A stretch of DNA of 32,914 nucleotides from Sphingomonadaceae bacterium (GCA_009920915.1 RFZB01000013.1:1-32914), one strand, 5' to 3'; numbered from the stretch's first letter, positions 16,064 to 25,150 are shown. The notes: generated by a model not told the origin, from the sequence alone. A program made the numbers and translations.

Positions 16064-16825
16064 ATGACTGATCTGACTGGCAAGACTGCCCTGATTACGG
16101 GCGCGGGGCAAGGTGTGGGCCAAGGCATTGCATTGGCCATGGCCGCCGCTGGGGCTAATGTCGTCGTCACAGGCCGGACGCTGGAAAAGCTGGAAAAGAC
16201 GGTTAGCCTGATTGAAGGCCGAGGTGGCACCGCGATGGCGGTTGCCTGCAACGTCAAATCCAAGAGCGATCTGGAAGCCGTTGTCGAGGCAGCCGTCGCC
16301 CGCTTTGGTGGCGTCGATATTCTTGTTAACAATGCGCAAGAAGTGCCCAATGGCAGATTGCTGGATGTCTCTGATGAGGCGTTTCTTGCGGGCTTTGAAT
16401 CCGGCCCGCTTGCCACATTGCGGCTGATGCAACTCGTCGAACCGCATATGGTGGCGCGCGGCGGCGGGGTGATTTTCAACCTTGCCTCCTCAGCAGGTAT
16501 TCGCTGGGATATGTCGGGCTATGGCGCTTATGGCGCAGTCAAACAGGCAATCCGCAATTTGACGCGCGCGGCCGCGGCCGAATGGGGCCGCGATGGCATC
16601 CGCGCCCTCACCATTGCGCCGCACGCGGAATCTCCCGGCCTTAAATGGTGGGTGGAGAATAATCCGGAAGAAGCCGAAGCCTTTTTCCGCACCATCCCGC
16701 TGGGCCGGATTGGCAAATTGGAAGAAGATATTGGCCGTGCCGTTGTCGCTTTGTGCAGCCCAGATATGGGCTATCTGACGGGCGCGACCATTCCGCTCGA
16801 TGGCGGCCAAGCCAATTTCGATTGA
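16064..16825 (+). CDS. SDR-family oxidoreductase
   Basis: A 253-residue SDR. The cofactor motif is TGAGQGVGQ; the usual NNAG reads NNAQ; the Ser lies in LASSAG and the Tyr/Lys pair in YGAVK. The C-terminal GATIPLDGG is typical. After the active site the segment TIAPHAESPGLKWW replaces the common PGxVxT motif, which suggests an unusual substrate loop. GAGAGG precedes the ATG. It is followed after 9 nt by the EthD-like gene and then the AtuA-like gene, and these three probably form one transcript. Confidence 0.88.
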   Translation: MTDLTGKTALITGAGQGVGQGIALAMAAAGANVVVTGRTLEKLEKTVSLIEGRGGTAMAVACNVKSKSDLEAVVEAAVARFGGVDILVNNAQEVPNGRLLDVSDEAFLAGFESGPLATLRLMQLVEPHMVARGGGVIFNLASSAGIRWDMSGYGAYGAVKQAIRNLTRAAAAEWGRDGIRALTIAPHAESPGLKWWVENNPEEAEAFFRTIPLGRIGKLEEDIGRAVVALCSPDMGYLTGATIPLDGGQANFD

Positions 16826-16834
16826 GGCGGCAAG

Positions 16835-17536
16835 ATGGAAAAAATCATCTGTGCGTTATGGAAGGCGGAAGGCGAGGCGCGGGATGATTTTTCCGCGCGA
16901 TTGCTGGCAGATCTTCCCGCCAAATTAACCGCCGCCGGTGCGCGTCATATTCGGCTCAATATCGAAGATCAGGTGTCTGATGCAGGTGCCGCCCTGCGGC
17001 AAAGCCGGGGGGAGAGCCAGCATCATGCCACCTTACAATTTTGGGTGCCCACGGCCTATGCGCCCCTGCGCGCAGAAGTGGATGCCGCATTGCACGCAGC
17101 GTGTGACCATTGGGCCGCTTGGCTGGTCGTTGAGTCTACCATCATTCCCAATACCGATCACCCACCCATTCTAGGCCAGCGCACAGCGGGCTGGGCGCAG
17201 CTTGCATTCCTGACATTGCCCGCAGGGATGGCCCATGAAGACTGGCGCCGCATTTGGCAAAATGATCACACCAAAGTCGCGATCGAGACGCAGGCGAATT
17301 TTGAATATGTCCAGAATCTCATCCTTCGCCCGCTGACGGATAATGCGCCGCCTTATGTGGCCATTGTTGAAGAATGCTTCCCGGAAAGCGCGCTGACGGA
17401 CCCCTTTGTCTTTTTTGATGCCGTTGGAAATAAAGCGAAATTCGATACAAATCTGGGCGAGATGATGGAAAGCTGCGGCCGCTTCATCACGCCCGGCACC
17501 ATTGATGTCATCCCCACCAGCCAATATAATTTTTAG
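16835..17536 (+). CDS. EthD-domain-like protein
   Basis: A 233-residue protein. The C-terminal half carries the EthD-type ferredoxin-fold signature (WRRIWQNDHTKVAIETQ followed by FEYVQNLI, around residues 136-162). The N-terminal half (ICALWKAEG, with DFSARLLADLP) looks like a second, diverged EthD repeat. EthD proteins often sit in catabolic clusters with unclear roles; some dimeric alpha/beta-barrel relatives act as decarboxylases, dehydratases or monooxygenase helpers. The start follows GAGGCGGCAAG. It lies between an SDR and the AtuA-like gene. No specific reaction can be assigned. Confidence 0.7.
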   Translation: MEKIICALWKAEGEARDDFSARLLADLPAKLTAAGARHIRLNIEDQVSDAGAALRQSRGESQHHATLQFWVPTAYAPLRAEVDAALHAACDHWAAWLVVESTIIPNTDHPPILGQRTAGWAQLAFLTLPAGMAHEDWRRIWQNDHTKVAIETQANFEYVQNLILRPLTDNAPPYVAIVEECFPESALTDPFVFFDAVGNKAKFDTNLGEMMESCGRFITPGTIDVIPTSQYNF

Positions 17537-17550
17537 GATTACAGACAGCC

Positions 17551-19251
17551 ATGACCGACCAAAAGACTGTGCGCATTGGCGGGGGCGCTGCCTTTTTTAT
17601 TGATAGCGCCATGGCCGTGCCGCAGCTTTTGGGCGCTGGGGTGGATTATATCCTGCTCGATTATCTGGCGGAAGGCGCGATGGGCCTTCTCGGCCGCGCG
17701 CGGATGGCTGATCCCAAAGCCGGTTTCCCAAGTGATTTTATGGATGTGCATATTGGGCCATTTCTGGCGCAGATTGCGCAGACAGGCACCAAGATTATGG
17801 CCAATGCCGGGGGCGTGAACCCCGAAGAACTGGCCACGCAACTACGCGGGCGCATTGCGGAATTGGGACTGAATTTGAACGTCGCCTGCATTTCGGGCGA
17901 TGATCTGATGGGCCAGCTGGCGGACTTTGCGGATGTGAAGGACATGTTCACAGGCGCCCCCTTCCCCACATCGGGCGTCACCAGCTGCAACGCCTATTTG
18001 GGCGCCTTCCCCATTGCCAAAGCACTGGCGCAAGGGGCGGATATTGTCATTACCGGCCGCGTGGTCGATTCCGCGCTCGCGCTCGGCCCGTTGATCCATG
18101 AATTTGGCTGGGGTGCCGAAGATTGGGACCAATTGGCAGGCGGCACAATTGCCGGCCATCTGATCGAATGTGGCCCGCAAGCGACGGGCGGCACGTTTAC
18201 GGACTGGCGCGAGGTCGAAGGCTGGGAAAATATTGGCGCGCCCATTGTGATCTGCGCGGCCGACGGCAGCTGCATTGTGACCAAGCCGGACGGCACGGGC
18301 GGCCTTGTCTCACGGGGCACGGTGGCCGAACAACTGCTGTATGAAGTCAGCGATCCGCAGGCCTATTTCGTGCCCGACGTCACTTGCGACATGGCTCATG
18401 TGACCATTGAAGACCTTGGGGCAGATCGCGTCCGCGTGTCAGGCGCCAAAGGCTATCCGCCGCCTGCGACACTGAAAGCCTGTGTGACTTGGGATGCGGG
18501 GTGGCGTGCCATAGCCTATCAGCCCGTTATTGGCCCGGCCGCCAAAGAGCGGGCCGCCAAACAGGCGGCGGCGCTGTTTGCGCGCGGATCGCTGATGCTG
18601 CGCGGCCGAAATATGGCCGATTGGCAACGGACCGAGGCCGTCATCCTTGGCAGCGAAGAGGAAGTGATCCTCAAACTTGTGGTGGAACACACCGATATGC
18701 TGGCGACACAAATGTTTGTGCGCGAACAATTTGCCGCCATTTCGGCAATGTCCCCCGGCACCAGCGTGGCTTTTGGCCCCAATGTCGCGCCCATGATGCG
18801 CCTGATTGGCTTCACGGTAGACCGCGCTCGCGCCATCCCCCTGTTGGATGGCACGCCCTGCCCCGATCCCGCCCGGCCCAGCTTTGCGCCAGAGATGATT
18901 ACACGGGCCCCTGCCCCGGCTGGCGCAGCGACATCCACCACGCAAACCACATTGGAAAATCTGGCCTTTGCCCGCAGTGGTGAAAAGGGGGAGACAATTA
19001 ACGTTGGCATTATCGCCCGTCAGCCCCAGCACCTTGCCGCCTTGCGCCGTGCGCTGACGCAGGAGGCCTTGCGCAAGTGGCTGCCCGACTTAGGCGATTT
19101 CCGCGTGACTGTTTATGATCTGCCGGGGCCAGCCGCGCTGAACATCGTGATGGACGGGGCATTGCCCGGCGGGCTCAACGCCAGCCAGCGTTTTGACCCC
19201 GCCGCCAAGACAATCGCGCAACGGCTGATGCGGTTTCCCATCACGCTTTAA
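17551..19251 (+). CDS. Acyclic terpene utilization AtuA-like protein
   Basis: A 566-residue protein of the AtuA/DUF1446 family. The start is VRIGGGAAFFIDSAMAVPQLL with a following DYLAEGAMGLLGRAR, and MANAGGVNPE and ADIVITGRVVDSALALGPLIHEF are typical of the large domain. A smaller C-terminal domain (from about 470) ends LPGGLNASQRFD. In Pseudomonas the atu genes serve citronellol and geranylate catabolism, but AtuA itself has no settled biochemical role, and many homologues occur outside that pathway. The absence of geranyl-CoA carboxylase here argues against a true Atu pathway. Its stop overlaps the stop of the convergent Coq4-like gene by four bases (TTAA). Confidence 0.85.
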   Translation: MTDQKTVRIGGGAAFFIDSAMAVPQLLGAGVDYILLDYLAEGAMGLLGRARMADPKAGFPSDFMDVHIGPFLAQIAQTGTKIMANAGGVNPEELATQLRGRIAELGLNLNVACISGDDLMGQLADFADVKDMFTGAPFPTSGVTSCNAYLGAFPIAKALAQGADIVITGRVVDSALALGPLIHEFGWGAEDWDQLAGGTIAGHLIECGPQATGGTFTDWREVEGWENIGAPIVICAADGSCIVTKPDGTGGLVSRGTVAEQLLYEVSDPQAYFVPDVTCDMAHVTIEDLGADRVRVSGAKGYPPPATLKACVTWDAGWRAIAYQPVIGPAAKERAAKQAAALFARGSLMLRGRNMADWQRTEAVILGSEEEVILKLVVEHTDMLATQMFVREQFAAISAMSPGTSVAFGPNVAPMMRLIGFTVDRARAIPLLDGTPCPDPARPSFAPEMITRAPAPAGAATSTTQTTLENLAFARSGEKGETINVGIIARQPQHLAALRRALTQEALRKWLPDLGDFRVTVYDLPGPAALNIVMDGALPGGLNASQRFDPAAKTIAQRLMRFPITL

Positions 19252-20075
19252 AGGCTGGTGCGCTGGCCGCCCCAGAATTCGCCTTCTTTCTGCGTGTCCA
19301 AGTCCACAGCGCCGCGCACGCCCAGCTTCGCGCGCGCTTCTTCCAGCGGCACGTGCCAGACATCTTCCATCTTCGCCATCCAGAATGGGTCGGACTGGCG
19401 GCCAATGCGAATGCCCTGTTCAATGCAGGATAAGGCGGTTTCCCAAACCTGCGGGTAATGGAGCATCGTGCGGATCACGTAACGCATCGTCCCGAAAATC
19501 GAGAGGACACTCATCTCGCCCGCCAGTTCCTTATTCTGAATATGCGTGTGGATCGTCGCCAAGCGGAACCAATAGGGGATCAGTTCGCCCATATAGTTAA
19601 AGCCGCCGCCGGTCAGGATGTGCTCATAATCATGCGTCTGGCCTGAGCGGAGCGAATAAAATTGCCATTGCGTCTTCGGCTTATAATCGGGGACGATCTG
19701 GATGTCGTAATTCCCCTCGCTGGCGATCTTGTAGTAAATGCCGCCGACAGTGCCAGGCGCGCAATCCTTCAAGTCCTCCAGCGTGTAGTCTGACACCCAC
19801 CAGTCCGAAAACCATTTGTCGAACGCAGGATTCACCTTGCGCTCCTCGGTAATCATATGTTCGATATGATCAAAATCGCGCAGCTCATCAATGAAGCTCA
19901 ACAATTGGTACATTTCAGCGGCAGGCGGAAAATCCGGCCCATTTTTCTTAAGCGCGATAAAGGCAATCCATTCCCGCAGGCGCGGGTGGTTGAGATATTT
20001 GGACGACGACACCAGCACGCTTGAATCAGTACCAAGCAGCTTTACCCCGCGCGCCAGATAGGGAATATCGTCCAT
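19248..20075 (-). CDS. Coq4-like protein with HDxxH-x11-E metal motif
   Basis: A 275-residue protein. It contains HDYEH followed eleven residues later by Glu in YMGE, an exact HDxxH-x11-E motif as in the Coq4 family, together with Coq4-like context (WYWVSDYTLED-type spacing, then WQFYSLRSGQTHDYEH). Coq4 binds a metal and works on the ubiquinone head group, where it has been linked to oxidative decarboxylation of the aromatic ring. The start at 20075 is chosen for its AGGAGAGA ribosome-binding site; the longer frame upstream runs through the operator. It stands alone between divergent and convergent neighbours, inside a catabolic cluster and far from any visible ubiquinone gene, so a catabolic role is inferred. 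Confidence 0.78.
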   Translation of the reverse strand: MDDIPYLARGVKLLGTDSSVLVSSSKYLNHPRLREWIAFIALKKNGPDFPPAAEMYQLLSFIDELRDFDHIEHMITEERKVNPAFDKWFSDWWVSDYTLEDLKDCAPGTVGGIYYKIASEGNYDIQIVPDYKPKTQWQFYSLRSGQTHDYEHILTGGGFNYMGELIPYWFRLATIHTHIQNKELAGEMSVLSIFGTMRYVIRTMLHYPQVWETALSCIEQGIRIGRQSDPFWMAKMEDVWHVPLEEARAKLGVRGAVDLDTQKEGEFWGGQRTSL

Positions 20076-20092
20076 GAGTCTCTCTCCTTTAT

Positions 20093-20125
20093 TTGCGTAA
20101 AAACTTACGGCTTTTAAATTCGCAA
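20093..20125. promoter_or_regulatory. Inverted-repeat operator candidate, site D
   Basis: TTGCGTA (20093-20099), a 19-nt spacer, then TTCGCAA (20119-20125). Extended by two bases, the outer arms ATTTGCG (20091-20097) and CGCAAAT (20121-20127) are perfectly inverted. This copy has one more spacer base than the others. It lies 17 nt from the Coq4-like start and 57 nt from the plus-strand SDR start. Confidence 0.6.
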
Positions 20126-20182
20126 ATCTAGGGTATTTGAACGCGAGAGAGACAATGTGCGTCGAATCGGGAGAGGAAAGCG

Positions 20183-21055
20183 ATGACAGAGCCAAAAATT
20201 GCCCTTGTAACCGGAGCCAGCCGTGGCGCAGGCGCGGGCGTTGCCCGTGGATTGGGCGAATTGGGGTATACGGTCTATGTTACAGGCCGCTCTGTCACAG
20301 GCAGCACGGCCAAGGGGTGGGACGGCACGCCGCTGCCCGGAACGATTGGCGAAACTGCCGCTGAAATCACCAAGCGCGGCGGCAAGGGCATTGCGGTTGC
20401 CTGCGACCATGGGGATGACGCCCAAGTCGCCCGCGTCTTTGAACAGATTATGGATGAACAAGGCCGGCTGGACCTGTTGGTCAACAACGCCGCCTATATG
20501 CACCCGCAACTGATTGAGAAAAAGCCGTTCTGGGAGAAGGAACTGGCAGCGCAATATATTCTCGATGTCGGTCTGCGCTCTGCCTATGTGGCCAGCTGGC
20601 ACGCAGCGCGCATCATGGTTCCGCAAAAAAGCGGTATGATTGCAATGACGTCCTCCTTTGGCGCGTCCTGCTATATGCACGGGCCAGCTTATGGCGCGCA
20701 AAAGGCAGGCCTCGATAAGCTGGCGCATGATATGGAGCATGACCTGCGTGGCTCCGGCGTCATTGCCGTTTCCATCTGGCTTGGCCCGCAAATCACCGAA
20801 CGCGCGTTGATCGCCAAAGAAGTAAATCCGGAACAATATGAAGGCTTTATGTCTGTTGCCGAAAATCCGGAATTTACGGGCCATATTCTCGATGCGATTA
20901 ACAACAGCAGTCGCCGCGACGAATTGTCCGGCAACACCCTGATTGGCGCCGAAATTGCTAAGGAGCTGGGCATTAACGACCGCGGGATGGATCGCCCATC
21001 GTATCGCGATATGCTGGGCAGCCCGCGTGAAAAGAACCCGGCGGCTGTTTACTGA
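20183..21055 (+). CDS. SDR-family oxidoreductase
   Basis: A 290-residue SDR, longer than its neighbours. The cofactor motif is GASRGAGAG, the NNAG position reads NNAAYM, and MTSSFGA and YGAQK supply Ser, Tyr and Lys. Between strand 2 and helix C there is an insertion with GWDGTPLPG (about residues 48-58), a pattern I associate with SDRs acting on larger substrates. The ATG at 20183 follows GGGAGAGGAAAG. It heads a long plus-strand unit that continues with two CoA ligases, an amidohydrolase-like protein and the Rieske oxygenase, so it is probably a ring or side-chain hydroxyl dehydrogenase. Confidence 0.88.
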   Translation: MTEPKIALVTGASRGAGAGVARGLGELGYTVYVTGRSVTGSTAKGWDGTPLPGTIGETAAEITKRGGKGIAVACDHGDDAQVARVFEQIMDEQGRLDLLVNNAAYMHPQLIEKKPFWEKELAAQYILDVGLRSAYVASWHAARIMVPQKSGMIAMTSSFGASCYMHGPAYGAQKAGLDKLAHDMEHDLRGSGVIAVSIWLGPQITERALIAKEVNPEQYEGFMSVAENPEFTGHILDAINNSSRRDELSGNTLIGAEIAKELGINDRGMDRPSYRDMLGSPREKNPAAVY

Positions 21056-21064
21056 GCATCCCCC

Positions 21065-22651
21065 ATGGCCACGCAATTTCACCTTGCAGATTTGTTCGAA
21101 ACTGTCGCCGCGACAGTGCCGGACCGCGTCGCAATTATTTCAGATAGTGCCCGGCTGACATATGCTGAGCTGAATGATCAGGCCGGCCGGCTGGCCAGCG
21201 GCTTGGCCGCACATGGCGTGGCCCGCGGCGATAAAATTGGGCTCTATTTGTACAACAGCCCTGCTTATCTGCTGGGCTTTATTGCGGCCTGCAAACTGGG
21301 GGCGGTGCCCTATAACGTCAATTACCGCTATCGTGCCGACGAACTGCGCTATCTGTTCACCAATGCGGACAGCGCCGTCATTCTGCATGGAGCGGAGTTT
21401 ACGCCCATCATCCGCGACCTGCGCAACGACATACCGACCCTGAAAGTCACCGTGGCTGTGCCGGATGGCTCAAACACCGACATTTCGGGCTCGCTTGACT
21501 ATGTTCAGTTGCTGGCCACGTCGCCAACAGGCCCTTGGGACAGGGGTGAGGATGATATCATCCTCAGCTATACGGGCGGCACCACAGGCATGCCCAAAGG
21601 CGTGATGTGGCCGCACCGCGCCTTCCTGTTCGCCTGCGCGGGGGGAGCGGGCTATTTCAATCCCGCCGGGCCAGTTCAAAAGCCAGAAGACATCGCGGAC
21701 CGCGCAGCCAATGGCTATCCGCTGAAAATGTTCCCACTGGCCCCGCTGATGCATATGGCCGCTGTCTGGGCGACATGGTCCGCGCTCCTCAACGGGTTAA
21801 CGATCATTCTTGATGAAGGTCGCACATTTGACCCGGAAAAGATTTTCGACACTGTAGAGCGCGAGGGCGCAAACCTGATCCAATTTGTCGGCGACGCGAT
21901 GGCGACACCGCTGCGGGACACGCTGCGCGCCCATCCAGGTCGCTGGAAGCTGGACCATGTCATGAATTTGGGTTCTGGCGGGGCTGTATTTTCGCAGCAT
22001 CTGAAAGATGATCTCAAAGCCATGATCCCATCTGCCAGCATTACAGATGGCATGGGATCGTCTGAAACGGGCGTATCAGGCATGGCGGAAAAAAGCGCCG
22101 AAGGCGTCATGCGGCTGGCTGCCAATGAGAACCAGCAAGTGATTGTGGATGATCGCATTGGCAAGGTCGGTGAAACGGGCTTTATCGCCCGCACTGGCAA
22201 CACCCCAGTGGGCTATTATAATGATCCGGTGAAAACTGCCGAAACCTTTCAGATTGTTGATGGCAAGCTGTGGGCCGTCTCTGGCGATGCCGGACGACTG
22301 GATGAGGATGGCATGATCACCATGTTCGGTCGCGGCTCAACCTGCATCAACAGCGGCGGGGAAAAGATTTTCCCTGAAGAGGTGGAAGAGGCGCTGCGCG
22401 CCCACCCGGCAATTTTTGATGCCGTGGTTGCTGGCCAGAAAGATGATCGTTGGGGCGAGCGTGTGGTGGGCATTGTCTCGCGCCGGGCCGACGCAATCGC
22501 GCCAAGCCTGGACGAAGTAAAAGCCTTTCTGTCTGATCGTCTGGCAGGCTATAAAATCCCCAAGGCGCTGGTCTGGGTCGATGACGTGAAACGTTCCCCT
22601 GCGGGCAAGCAGGATTATCGCTGGGCAAAGGACATGGCGGCAGACGCATGA
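21065..22651 (+). CDS. Acyl-CoA synthetase, FadD19-like (steroid side-chain CoA ligase type)
   Basis: A 528-residue ANL-superfamily ligase forming an acyl-adenylate and then the CoA thioester. The phosphate-binding loop is YTGGTTGMPKGVMW, followed by FVGDAMATPL, DGMGSSETG, then GRGSTCINSGGEKIFPEEVEE, and the catalytic Lys in RSPAGKQDYRW. The MW after PKGV, the VGDA(F/M)A.PL segment and GRGS.CIN.GGEK are, from memory, typical of actinobacterial FadD17/FadD19 ligases that activate C24/C26 steroid side chains. A carboxylated polycyclic substrate is therefore plausible but not proven. It starts 9 nt after the SDR stop with no strong ribosome-binding site and ends in an ATGA overlap with the next ligase. 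Confidence 0.9.
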   Translation: MATQFHLADLFETVAATVPDRVAIISDSARLTYAELNDQAGRLASGLAAHGVARGDKIGLYLYNSPAYLLGFIAACKLGAVPYNVNYRYRADELRYLFTNADSAVILHGAEFTPIIRDLRNDIPTLKVTVAVPDGSNTDISGSLDYVQLLATSPTGPWDRGEDDIILSYTGGTTGMPKGVMWPHRAFLFACAGGAGYFNPAGPVQKPEDIADRAANGYPLKMFPLAPLMHMAAVWATWSALLNGLTIILDEGRTFDPEKIFDTVEREGANLIQFVGDAMATPLRDTLRAHPGRWKLDHVMNLGSGGAVFSQHLKDDLKAMIPSASITDGMGSSETGVSGMAEKSAEGVMRLAANENQQVIVDDRIGKVGETGFIARTGNTPVGYYNDPVKTAETFQIVDGKLWAVSGDAGRLDEDGMITMFGRGSTCINSGGEKIFPEEVEEALRAHPAIFDAVVAGQKDDRWGERVVGIVSRRADAIAPSLDEVKAFLSDRLAGYKIPKALVWVDDVKRSPAGKQDYRWAKDMAADA

Positions 22652-24282
22652 GCGAAGTTGATCCCATTTTTGCCAAGCTGACAGCAGCAGGTGAGCCCTT
22701 TGCGCTGACCGAGCGTGATGGCCTGCGGCTCTTTTCCAATATGCCGCCTGATCTCAATATGCTGATTGAAAGCGCACGGCGGCATGGCGACAAAACCTTC
22801 ATTGTCGAAGGCGAGACGCGCTTAAGCTTTGATGATGTGTTTCGCCTGCGCGATGCACTGGTGCCGCATTTGGGCATCACCGCGCGCGGGGAACGTGTGG
22901 CGATTTGTATGCGCAACCGCAGCGAATGGGCCATTGGGTTTCTGGCAACAATTCGTGCAGGCGGCGTGCCTGCGCTGGTCAATAGTCGCGGCGCGCCTGC
23001 CGAATTGGCAGCGGCCGTGGAAGACGTATCCCCCACAATCGTGCTGGCAGATGCCGAACGTGCAGCGCTGCTGCGCGATGGCGGCTATCAGGGCCGAATT
23101 CTGGAGACCAAGGACTTTCCGACTGAGGGGGAAGCGGGGCCACCACCCGCTCCCGCCCAGCCAGAAGATCCGGCTGCCATTCTCTTCACCTCGGGCACCA
23201 CAGGCCGAGTGAAGGGGGCCGTGCTGACGCATCGCAGCCTGATGACGGGCGTCATGGGCATGCAACTGTCGGGCATGATGGTGCTGCACGGCATGGCGCA
23301 GAAAATGGGCATCGCGCCGGAAACCATTATTGCCAATATGCCGCAGGGTGCGGTGCTGGTGGTCTTTCCACTCTTCCATATTTCGGGCGTCGGGGCAGCG
23401 TTCCTCTCGCCGATGTTGGCAGGCTCTAAAATTGTCATCATGCGCCGGTGGGACCCGCAAGAGGCGCTGCAACTGATTGCCGAAGAGCGGATTACCCAAT
23501 TCACGGGCGTCCCGACAATGTTGTGGGATGTGCTGCACGGTGCCAAGCTGGATGAGGCGGATTTGAGCTCACTGCGCAACATCTCTAGCGGTGGTCAGGC
23601 GCTTCCCGTCAATCTGCTCGATGCCATTCGCGCGGCATGCCCTCAGGCCATGATGGGTACGGGCTATGGCATGACCGAAACCTCGGGCATGGTCGCGATG
23701 GCGAATGGCGAGGATTTTATTCGCAACCGCGCCTCTGCGGGCCGGGTTTTGCCCTTGGTCGATATGCGCATTGAAGGCCCAGATGGCGAAGAACTCCCCC
23801 GTGGTGAAGCGGGCGAAATTGTTGTGCGTGGCGCGCTTGTCATGTCAGGCTATTGGAACCGACCTGAAGACACAGCGGCCGTGCTCTCCGCCGATGGATG
23901 GCTGCGCACCGGCGATGTCGGCTATATTGATCCCGAAGGCTATCTCTTCATTGTGGATCGCAAAAAGGACATGGTGATTTCGGGCGGGGAAAATATCTAC
24001 TGCGCTGAGGTTGAGCGTGTCCTTGGCGAAATGCCTGAGATTACGGAATGCGCGACCTTTGGCATCCCGGATGAACGCTTGGGCGAATTGCTGGTTGCTG
24101 TCGTCGTTGCCACTGGCATTGATGAAGCAACGATCATCCACAATGTGGCCGAACATCTGGCGCGCTATAAAGCGCCGGCGCGCGTCGCCTTTTCAAACAC
24201 ACCGCTGCCGCGCAATGCGGTGGGCAAGATCGACAAAGTCTATTTGCGGGCGCATTGGCCTGAACTCATTGGAGACGCGTGA
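22648..24282 (+). CDS. AMP-dependent acyl-CoA synthetase
   Basis: A second ANL ligase, 544 residues. The adenylate loop is LFTSGTTGRVKGAVLTH; GYGMTETSG, GWLRTGDVGYIDPEGYLF and DRKKDMVISGGENIY are all canonical, and the catalytic Lys lies in LPRNAVGKIDK. It is a more conventional fatty or aromatic acyl-CoA ligase than the preceding gene, from which it has diverged strongly. Two adjacent, unlike ligases suggest two carboxylates in the pathway, for example a side chain and a ring-opening product. It is translationally coupled to the upstream ligase by a 4-nt overlap. Confidence 0.92.
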   Translation: MSEVDPIFAKLTAAGEPFALTERDGLRLFSNMPPDLNMLIESARRHGDKTFIVEGETRLSFDDVFRLRDALVPHLGITARGERVAICMRNRSEWAIGFLATIRAGGVPALVNSRGAPAELAAAVEDVSPTIVLADAERAALLRDGGYQGRILETKDFPTEGEAGPPPAPAQPEDPAAILFTSGTTGRVKGAVLTHRSLMTGVMGMQLSGMMVLHGMAQKMGIAPETIIANMPQGAVLVVFPLFHISGVGAAFLSPMLAGSKIVIMRRWDPQEALQLIAEERITQFTGVPTMLWDVLHGAKLDEADLSSLRNISSGGQALPVNLLDAIRAACPQAMMGTGYGMTETSGMVAMANGEDFIRNRASAGRVLPLVDMRIEGPDGEELPRGEAGEIVVRGALVMSGYWNRPEDTAAVLSADGWLRTGDVGYIDPEGYLFIVDRKKDMVISGGENIYCAEVERVLGEMPEITECATFGIPDERLGELLVAVVVATGIDEATIIHNVAEHLARYKAPARVAFSNTPLPRNAVGKIDKVYLRAHWPELIGDA

Positions 24283-24283
24283 T

Positions 24284-25150
24284 ATGGGTATGCCCAAAGA
24301 CATCAAAATCATCGACTGTATGTTGGGGATTCCCGAAGCTGAAGACCGGTCTGAATGGTTTGCCAGCTTCCGCCCGCTGATTAAGGACCAGCAAACGCTG
24401 GAATCCTTTAAAATGCCTGCGCAATATATGTTCAAGGATATTCCTGAGACGCGCAATGTGGATGATTATGTCGCTTGGACTGTCGATCAGATGGACCAGT
24501 TTAACATCGATAAGGCGTTGATTGGCTGGAACGAGAATAAGACGTCTTATCGCGCGAAGGAAAAATTTGGCGATCGCTTCTTCTTTGATCTGCCTTGCGA
24601 TCCCAATAAGGGCGTGGACGAAGTCCGCCGGATTAAGCGCATTCATGCCGAAGTGGGCTTGTCCGCAATCAGCGTTTTCCCCTCGGGCACGCTGCCTCAG
24701 GTGGCAATCAACCATAAATATATGTTCCCGCTCTATACCTGTGCGGCAGAGTTGGGCATTCCGATCCTGCTCAATGTTGGCATTCCCGGCCCGCGCATCC
24801 CGATGGAAACGCAAAAGGTGGAGCATCTGGACGAAGTCTGCTGGTTCTTCCCAGACTTAAAGATTGTCATGCGCCATGGCGCCGAGCCATGGGAAGCCTT
24901 GGCCGTAAAGTTGATGCTGAAATGGCCAAACCTCTATTATTCCACCAGCGCCTTTGCGCCAAAGCACTATCCCAAGGCGATTATTGATTACGCCAACACG
25001 CGCGGCGCAGATAAGATTATCTATGCCGGCTATTTCCCCATGGGCCTCAGCCTTGACCGGATTTTCTCGGACATGGAAAATGTGCCCTTTAAGGATGATG
25101 TGTGGCCGAAATTCTTGCGGGAAAATGCACAAAAGGTTTTCGGGCTGTAA
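24284..25150 (+). CDS. Amidohydrolase-2-fold protein lacking usual metal ligands
   Basis: A 288-residue protein of the amidohydrolase-related TIM-barrel family (ACMSD-like). It keeps the layout of the group (strand 1 KIIDCML, SAISVFPSG, IPILLNVGIPG, LKIVMRHGAEPW, then KIIYAGYFP near the end). The N-terminal HxH motif that binds metal is absent (IIDCML instead of a D-x-H-x-H pattern), and the usual GSDxP near the C-terminus reads AGYFP. It may act without metal or have another catalytic set. The ATG at 24284, one base after the ligase stop, is used; a second ATG lies at 24290. Confidence 0.8.
   Translation: MGMPKDIKIIDCMLGIPEAEDRSEWFASFRPLIKDQQTLESFKMPAQYMFKDIPETRNVDDYVAWTVDQMDQFNIDKALIGWNENKTSYRAKEKFGDRFFFDLPCDPNKGVDEVRRIKRIHAEVGLSAISVFPSGTLPQVAINHKYMFPLYTCAAELGIPILLNVGIPGPRIPMETQKVEHLDEVCWFFPDLKIVMRHGAEPWEALAVKLMLKWPNLYYSTSAFAPKHYPKAIIDYANTRGADKIIYAGYFPMGLSLDRIFSDMENVPFKDDVWPKFLRENAQKVFGL

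Noticed and set aside
17551-19251. True acyclic terpene (Atu) pathway
   Set aside because: Only an AtuA-like gene is present; geranyl-CoA carboxylase subunits and the other atu genes are not in the window.
20114-21082. Minus-strand open frame of 322 codons opposite the SDR at 20183
   Set aside because: It is a shadow of the SDR gene, crosses the operator region and has no ribosome-binding site or known motif.
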